Shown here one piece after another: positions 57,716 through 64,000 of a stretch of 64,000 nt of DNA. The notes under the pieces are model-generated. The model worked only from the letters and a program-made list of their open reading frames with translations. It ran no database searches and was not told where the DNA came from. Position 1 is the stretch's first letter. Every line of letters begins with the position of its first letter. This DNA comes from Rhizomys pruinosus (Eukaryota; Chordata; Mammalia; Rodentia; Spalacidae): assembly GCA_009823505.1 (NCBI GenBank), contig VZQC01006250.1:2242433-2306432 (forward strand). Reading direction: 5' to 3'. Position numbers and translations under genes: made by a program.

Positions 57716-58320
57716 GTGGGGCCAGCAAGATGACCCAGTGGGTAGTACTTGCCACCAAGCCTGACAACCTGAGTTCAATCCCTGAAACCCACAAGGTGGA
57801 AGAGAACTGACTCCAAGTTGCCCTATGTGCTGGATAGCTTTAGTGTCAACTTGACACACCTGGGTTGAGGGAGCCTCAATTGGGGAATTGGCTCCATTGG
57901 ACTGGCCTGTGGCCACATCTGTGGAGTACTGTCTTGATTGTTGAGCAATGTGGGAGGGCCCAGCCCACTATGGGTGGTGCCATCCTGGGCAGGTTGTTGT
58001 GTACCGTATAAGAGGGCAGGCTGGACATGGGCCAGGGGAGCAAGCCAGTAAACAGCATTCCTCCATGGCCTGTGCTTCAGCTCCTGCCTCCAGGTTCCTG
58101 CCCTGAGTTCCTGCCTTGGGCTCCCTAAGTGGTGAACTGTGACCCAGGAGATGTAAGCTGAATAAACCTTTTCCTCCCCAAGTTGGTGTTGGTCAGAGTA
58201 TTTTGTCACAGCAATGGAAGACAAACTAGAACAGCCTATGACTTCTACACACATATGATGGCATGCGTGTATACATATATATGCACAAACACACATGTGC
58301 TAAGTAAATAAATGTAATTT
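57716..58320 (+). mobile_element. B3/B4-type SINE split by URR1
   Basis: GGGGCCAGCAAGATGACCCA to CCAAGTTGCCCT is the first part, and TGACTTCTACACACATATGA to AAGTAAATAAATGTAA the second. URR1 lies between them. Confidence 0.8.
57825..58232 (+). mobile_element. URR1-type DNA element in a SINE
   Basis: GTGTCAACTTGACACACCTG, GGAGGGCCCAGCCCACTATG and AGCTGAATAAACCTTTTCCT match URR1. CCTATG occurs at both borders, consistent with a hAT-type short target duplication. Confidence 0.85.
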
Positions 58321-58329
58321 TAAAATGTA

Positions 58330-58690
58330 TATTTCAATAATTTTAGTCTACAGAGTTGTATAATTGCCAAGTTGTAAACATTGCCAATTTTTAGGACATT
58401 TTTTGTCACCCTCGGAAGAAATCCTATACCCTTTATCAGTCAGTCATCTCTTCCCAAGCCTGCAGCCTAAGAAAACACTGATCAAACTTTTGTCTCTTGG
58501 TTTGCCTATTCTAGGAATTTCATATAAATGGAATCACATGCATTTTTTTTACTAACTGGCATTTTGCCTAGTATAATATTTAAAGGTACCACAGCACACA
58601 GGTTGTATCCATCTCCCCTTTTTTGGCCCAATAATAATTTTTTGTACAGATATATAAATTTATATTCATATATTTATCAGCATATAGGCA
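58330..58690 (-). mobile_element. Ancient L1 (L1M-type) fragment
   Basis: TTGCCTATTCTAGGAATTTC, ATATAAATGGAATCACATGC and GCCTAGTATAATATTTAAAG are typical old L1 minus-strand 3' words. Confidence 0.75.
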
Positions 58691-58716
58691 CTTGGCTTGT
58701 GCTCTCTTAATATTCA

Positions 58717-58805
58717 GCTGGATGGAGATGTAGCTCAATGGTAGAACCCTTGCTTGTTATGTGCAGTTGATCTCCAGGATTTGACCCCTGAGAAAAATAA
58801 AAGCT
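58717..58805 (+). mobile_element. ID-type SINE
   Basis: GGATGGAGATGTAGCTCAAT, GGTAGAACCCTTGCTTG and an AAAAATAAAAG tail match a decayed ID element (tRNA-Ala-like). Confidence 0.75.
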
Positions 58806-59011
58806 ACAAAGAACTGTATAAACAGAAAGTTAATAAGGAAACAAAAAAAATGTGAAGGATGCTGTACATTTTAGGGAAGGTAGGAAAGTTAGTGGCTGGC
58901 AGGAACCACATACTGCATGAATCTTCTGGCTATTATGCTTATGCTAATAAAGCTTACATTAAAGCTGATGATAGGGTTTTTGTGGGAGTCTTTTGTTTCT
59001 TGTTTGATTGC

Positions 59012-59160
59012 TTAGTTTGTTTTTGAGACAAGGTTTCCCTGTAGCACCAGCTGGGCTGGAACTCTCAGTATGACCAGGCTGGCCTCAATCTCACAGACAT
59101 TTTTTGCCTGCCTTGGCTTCCTGAGTGCTGGGACAAAAGGTGTGTGCCATCATGCCTGGT
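59012..59160 (-). mobile_element. B1 SINE
   Basis: TTTTTGAGACAAGGTTTCCC to GGTGTGTGCCATCATGCCTG. Confidence 0.88.
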
Positions 59161-59224
59161 AACCTAAGGAAATGTTCTTCTGGCCCTAGTTGCTGAGCAT
59201 TATATCATGACACAGAAGTGGGTT

Positions 59225-59480
59225 TTCTTGTAATCTCAAATTTTTTTCGGTCTTTTCAAAAGATTATGTGGTTTTTATCCTTATTCTATAAGCGGGCTGT
59301 ATTAATTTGTCAGTTTTCAATGTAACATCAACCTTGCATTCCTGAGATAAATCCCACTTGTTCAAAGTGTATAATCCCTTTTATTCATTATTGGATTCAA
59401 TCTCTGAGCATTTCTCAGGTATTTAAAAGTGGTGTTGGTAATAGTTCTTTCCTGTGATACCTCTGGTTTTTGATACTAGA
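59225..59480 (-). mobile_element. Ancient L1 ORF2 fragment
   Basis: CAACCTTGCATTCCTGAGAT followed by AAATCCCACTTGTTCAAAGT is a classic old L1 ORF2 minus-strand word pair. Confidence 0.75.
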
Positions 59481-60087
59481 ATTACATGTTTAACTTAAAA
59501 TCTTAATTAGCAAAGTACAAAAACTACTGTGGAGTCTCATAAGTTTGTTTATACAACTAATTCTATATACATGTGTGATATCTATCTCAAGAAAATGACA
59601 TTTTATAAAGGTTATGTATGATTAATAAGTACATATTAAAACTAGGAAGATTCACAGATATTACTATTTCAGCATGCAATACATACACCTAAGGTATAAT
59701 TAAGAATATAAGTCAATTATTTATAACATAAAGAATACTAAATAGATATGGCACCTAAACTAAAATAAAAATGTTCAAACATTTTCATACTTTGTCAAAC
59801 CTACACTTTAAGTTAGGGATATAATGCCTCCATTTGAAAAACAAAAGCTTATTTTTAGCAAAGTAGAGTTTTAGCTTTGAGTACTACAAAAGTGTTAAAA
59901 TGACAACAGTACATTTACGACGTGCAGCATGAGAAAATACTACAATGAATCCAGATGTCTCTGTCTCTCTGTCTCCCTTCTTCCCTCCCTCTTTCTCTCT
60001 TAATCACAGAGACCCCTTAATGGCACAAAGCATTTTCAGTGGCGGAAATCATTAATATTAAATAGAAGTCAAGAAAATAGTTGTTTT
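59481..60087. other. Intronic sequence, nothing recognised
   Basis: AT-rich, with a short pyrimidine tract at about 59965-60000. Confidence 0.5.
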
Positions 60088-60107
60088 GAAAGTTACAATA
60101 AATGCCT

Positions 60108-60365
60108 GGGGGCTGGAGAGATGGCCTAGCGGCTAAGAGCGCCGACTGCTCTTGCAGAGGACCCGGGTTCGATCCCCAGCACCCACATGGCGGCTGAGAA
60201 TCGTCTGAAGCTCCAGTTCCAGGAGAACTCCAGTTCCAGGGGAATCCGACACCCTCTTCTGAACTCCACGGCATTGCACGACACGGGTGCACAGACTTGC
60301 ATGCAGACAGTACATTCGTACACATACAGAAATAAATAAAATTAATAAAAAAAAATTAAAAAAAA
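60108..60365 (+). mobile_element. B2 SINE with perfect 20-bp target duplication
   Basis: GAAAGTTACAATAAATGCCT flanks it at 60088-60107 and 60366-60385 without a single change. It has the 17-base duplication, intact A- and B-box-like sequence, and CpGs retained. It is the youngest-looking B2 in the window. Confidence 0.97.
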
Positions 60366-60385
60366 GAAAGTTACAATAAATGCCT

Positions 60386-61106
60386 AATTGGCAAAATTAG
60401 GATAATAAAGCATTATCCAAAAATAACACATTTACAGGAAGAAATTTTCCTTAAATCATACATCAATAGATTTATTGTTTTCCTTAAATAGTACATGTGT
60501 TGTTGCTTTAAAAAAAAAAAAAAAAAAAAAAGAAAGAAAACACCTTCAAATCTGGGACTGAGTATGTGCTTATCTACTAAGCATATCTGGAAAATAAAAC
60601 AAATGCAGAAAGTATTTTTAAAAGTCATTTTCCTCTAAATTTCTGTGGCTGTTCTACCGCCCGCTGAGACAGTCTTGAGCTTCCTCCCTCTCCCAGCTGC
60701 TCCTCCTATGTTTGGCTTTAATCAGGTGCAGAGCAGGAACTCCACATCCTGTCGCCTCACTCTGATTAGGAGTCATATTCTACAAACTTGCATGTTTCTG
60801 CTCATAGTGATTCTATTTGATGAATCATTTTCTTTTAAGTATTTTAAAAAGGGTCATCACAGCAGCCTAGCTTGCTATTTTCTGGTCTGCTTATAAGTAG
60901 TCATTCCAAGGAACCAAATGTTGATCCTTCTTCTACTGAGCATAAAATTTAGGAATGCAAAAGGGAAGAATTGACAAATAGCACCTAACTCTCAAATAAA
61001 AGCAATAGTCACAAAAGCTGCCACACAAGTTTCACTAATCTTAGGAATATTAAAGTAGGGGGAGGGAAGAAAATGAATATTAAAATAAAAATTAATACAA
61101 ATATTT
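60386..61106. other. Intronic sequence, nothing recognised
   Basis: An A-run lies at about 60508-60531. No exon or repeat assigned. Confidence 0.5.
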
Positions 61107-61117
61107 AGTTACCTTTT

Positions 61118-61119
<2 letters not shown>

Positions 61120-61154
<35 letters not shown>

Positions 61155-61295
61155 TTCTTTGAGACAGGGTCTCCCTGTAGTTCTGGCTGTCCTGGAACTC
61201 ACTTTCTGTAGACCAGGCTGGCCTGTACTCACAGAGATCTGCTTGCCTCTGCCTCCTGAGTGCTAGGATTAAGGCGTGTGCCACCAGCCAGCACA
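61120..61295 (-). mobile_element. B1 SINE with 13-bp exact target duplication
   Basis: AGTTACCTTTTTC flanks it at 61107-61119 and 61296-61308. Its tail is a T-run of about 30. Confidence 0.95.
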
Positions 61296-61308
61296 AGTTA
61301 CCTTTTTC

Positions 61309-62434
61309 TTAATCACAAAGCATGGAATAAAATATTTAAAAAGCACAGTCCAAAAGCACAAGTAGCCAGTCACTTTAATCATAAATACAGAATTAAAGTT
61401 ACAAAGTGAAAAAAAGCCAAATTAATATATCCAGCAAAATATTTATGGCTCTCCTAGTCTTCAGGTCTTGTCTTAATCTCAATTCCTGAAATTCTAATAC
61501 TAGATACACGATACTGAAGTTCCCAGTATCTGGGTCATAACTATAACCACTAACAACATTCCAAATAAGTTCCCATCTTCACCTACCCACTGAAATGCCA
61601 CCCACCATACCACAGAAACCTGAGCTTGTCACTGGATAAGGCAACACTTACAATGCACATGCTCCCCAGGTAGGAACCAGCCTTCTTGGAGGACAGTCTA
61701 GATTTAGAGGTTGTCAGGTAGCAGGCTTACTAAGAGTTGGCTGTTGTCTCTTTCTCAGAATCATTAAACTGCTAACATAGTAGGCCCAACAATCAAATGG
61801 TCTCTGTGTAATCCTATTAAACCCAAGAATAAGAAGGCTGGGCATTGGGTTGAGGGAACACTTTTCACCGAAACCTGAGTTTTACAAAGCCTCTCTATAG
61901 AAGATGGCAAAACAGGGAATTTAAGCCACAGCACACCCATCAGTAATAAAAACAGGAGAAAGGAGAAGCAAATCATCAATCAAATCACTTATTAAATCCA
62001 CTATTAATAATATACATTAAAAAGGAAAACTTACCACTTCACCTAACAGTACAAAACTAAACTTCTTAGCTATCTTATATTCATTAACTATACCACAGAG
62101 CCTAGAGTAAAGAAAAATTTTAAATAAAATATTTTCAAAATTTCATTCTATTTAACCATGTATCTCCACTCAACTGAAGTATGGAAATTAATACTTTACT
62201 TTAAATGTAAGTAATGTAGACATTAGTGATTTTAAAGTTTTTTTTTTTATCCTAAGCCACAAAAACAGTAAACTCAGGCACAACAAAAAAAAAATCCAAA
62301 ATTTTACAAGATTTTGGTTTAAATAAAATCATGGAATACCTACTTAGGAACTTTTCTTCAAGAAACTACATATGCTTTTGGGTTGCTCACTAGAAGCAGA
62401 GTAGTAACACCCTGTTGCTAAGACACCACATACT
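61309..62434. other. Intronic sequence, nothing recognised
   Basis: No exon or repeat assigned. Confidence 0.5.
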
Positions 62435-62542
62435 TTGGTGTTGTGTTTTTTGTTTTTGTTTTTGTCTTTTTGCGACAGCATCTCACTTCTTTAGCCCCAG
62501 CTGGGCCTGGAATTTTTTGGCTTTAGACCAGGCTGGCCTTGA
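62435..62542 (-). mobile_element. B1 SINE, head missing
   Basis: TTGCGACAGCATCTCACTTC to ACCAGGCTGGCCTTGAAC, after a T-rich tail. Confidence 0.85.
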
Positions 62543-62544
62543 AC

Positions 62545-63560
62545 ATAGTTTGGTTTTAAGACATAGAAGAATTCAAGCTAGAATGGAGCTGGAAGAGAGC
62601 CGGAAATGTTTTCCCTGCTGGCTGGTTTTCACAGTGCTGGAAGTCCTATGGGGGGCTTATCTTCAATACCCTTACTCAGTTGTGGATCCTGAGTGCTACA
62701 GTGCTGACTTGCCAAGAGTATGTGCCTGTGGCCTCATAGTGGACATACTATTGTGGTAGTAACTTAACAGCTTTCTGTGTTGAGGCCTGCCTCAGGAGGG
62801 AGTTCATGCTGGTACTGTGAAATTGGTCAAATATTCATAATACTTATGAGGTCACAGGCCCTGGTAGGAACGTTACTACGTGGAAGTTTTTTGGTTTAGG
62901 TTTTGGTTTTGTTTTGTGCCAATTGCGCATGTACCAAAACTTACCTTCTAACGTATTATAACTATACCATAGACAAATGCTACTGAATCTTGATCAGAAA
63001 AGATCCCTTTGTAGTGAAGAAGTTGAATGAAGAGACTCTGGCTGCTCAAAGTTTGAGAACAAATGACTTGGTGAGTGTCAGCCCCAAATAGGACCTTCTA
63101 AGGTCCAAGAAACATTGGAAGAGGGAATGGAAAAGAATGTAACAGCCTGATAATAAAGAGGAAAGCTGGGAAACACCATCTTCTGGGCAATCATGAACTT
63201 GCAGCAGCTGCAGTTGCCTACACTGAGGCTATACAAAATGGATAGGAGAAAGGCTCATGGAGCCCTGGCCCTTCATGGAAACTTACTGACTATAGATGGA
63301 TTCTCGGGGACGGGGAGTCATGAGTTCAGTAGTATAGCCACTTGTGACCCCCACCATATTCCAATGGATAGTTCCACACCATGTTCATATGGACAATGTG
63401 GATAGACTCCGGTGGGTCACAAAGATCGATGTGGGAAAGGGAATGGAGGTTATGACCTGGGTGGGAGGGAGAAAATAGAGGGTAGAGAGTAAAGAAGTAA
63501 TCACATGCATTTACATACGCTGTATGAAATTGCCAAAGAATAAAATTTAATAAAAGAGCA
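62545..63560 (+). mobile_element. Lx-like L1 3' UTR and end
   Basis: CATGAACTTGCAGCAGCTGC, CCATGTTCATATGGACAATG and CTGTATGAAATTGCCAAAGA then AATAAAATTTAATAAAA form the 3' end of an Lx-type rodent L1. The upstream part (TGTGCCTGTGGCCTCATAGT, TCACAGGCCCTGGTAGGAAC) belongs to the same 3' UTR. The 114- and 70-codon ORFs over it are chance. Confidence 0.75.
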
Positions 63561-64000
63561 TCATGTGTTAATAGAAATTCATATGATTAGAGGATCTTTA
63601 AATTATTCATAATTGTTTCTATAAATTGATATCCTTAATGACACAGGTCCTAGGTCTCACTGTTTGGTACTGTCAGACATTCTGCTGCAGGTCCTATAAT
63701 CTCAGTGTAGTTATTAAGCTGGGCTTCTAAAGGTGTTTGGGGCACTTGTCAAGTGGCTGACTTGACTTTTACTTTATAGAAAACTATACTCAAGCTTGGG
63801 GGTGAATTACACTGCCATAATGCTCAGATTAATTTAATCTCTACTCAGATTAAATTCCTTATTTAGACTGGAGAATTTTTCCATAAACTTGAAACTTTCA
63901 CTTGTGTTACTAATGAGGATGATCATAAGCTACAAGGGCCAAGACGTCTATCTCGTCCTCATTTGTTCCACAAATGAGGTTACATTTTTTAGAATCAAAA
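63561..64000. other. Intronic sequence, nothing recognised
   Basis: No gene or repeat assigned up to the window end. Confidence 0.5.

Larger units (their letters stand above)
9199..64000 (-). other. Gmds: Gmds upstream intron (partial, more than 54.8 kb)
   Basis: Everything above 9198 lies upstream of the first visible exon on the minus strand. I searched by eye for the preceding exon, which should end in the A-Q-S-H-V-K region, and did not find it. The stretch therefore reads as one intron, continuous to the window end and filled with repeats. A host gene nested in it cannot be fully excluded, but none is recognised. Confidence 0.8.

Noticed and set aside
62415..63405. ORFs of 114 and 70 codons as novel proteins
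   Set aside because: The first begins in a minus-strand B1 and both run over Lx-like L1 3' UTR sequence.

Overview
The window is mammalian nuclear DNA from a muroid rodent. B1, B2, B4 and ID SINEs, rodent-type L1 elements and URR1 DNA elements are present together, and B2 is restricted to muroid rodents. I cannot name the species from the sequence. The only protein-coding sequence of a live host gene that I can support is two exons of Gmds (GDP-mannose 4,6-dehydratase) on the minus strand, at 9006-9198 and 8270-8374. They are joined by a 631-base intron. The rest of the window is intron: at least 54.8 kb upstream of the first exon (9199-64000) and at least 8.3 kb downstream of the second (1-8269). 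Both exons are open, have GT/AG borders, and keep phase across the junction.

Layout. 1-8269 is downstream intron with B1/B2 copies, an L1 with an inverted 5' part (about 1660-3148), old DNA-transposon remnants and two unusual inverted repeats. 8270-9198 holds the two exons. 9199-31690 is upstream intron with scattered SINEs, an ancient L1 (10770-11935), L2 and MIR relics, microsatellites, a minus-strand processed pseudogene of DNAJB6 (21410-22255) and two URR1 elements. 31700-37310 is dominated by two internally deleted L1 elements; the first keeps monomer-type promoter sequence and a recognisable ORF1 coiled coil. 40414-42900 is a mosaic: a B2 fragment, an L1 ORF2 fragment, an A-run containing the only ambiguous base of the window, and a minus-strand gammaretrovirus-like gag-protease fragment. 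43380-51000 is mostly old or unique sequence with SINEs. 51600-56215 is a long ancient L1 riddled with nested B1, B2 and L1 insertions. 57700-64000 carries a SINE split by URR1, further SINEs (one B2 with a perfect 20-base target-site duplication) and the 3' end of an Lx-like L1.

Function. Gmds catalyses the first committed step of de novo GDP-L-fucose synthesis in the cytosol. No other open reading frame looks like a host gene. Nearly all long ORFs come from SINE bodies, microsatellites, L1 or the retroviral fragment.

I looked for a new multi-gene system and did not find one. The most interesting signals concern mobile-element biology: a 27-base B2 head flanked by a perfect 17-base target duplication, a B2 subfamily marked by a 17-base internal duplication, SINEs with internally amplified segments, a B2-B1 hybrid SINE, a gag-protease fragment that stops just past its protease active site, and a pseudogene whose glycine-linker codons have become a microsatellite. 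All repeat-family names come from recognition, not from a database search.
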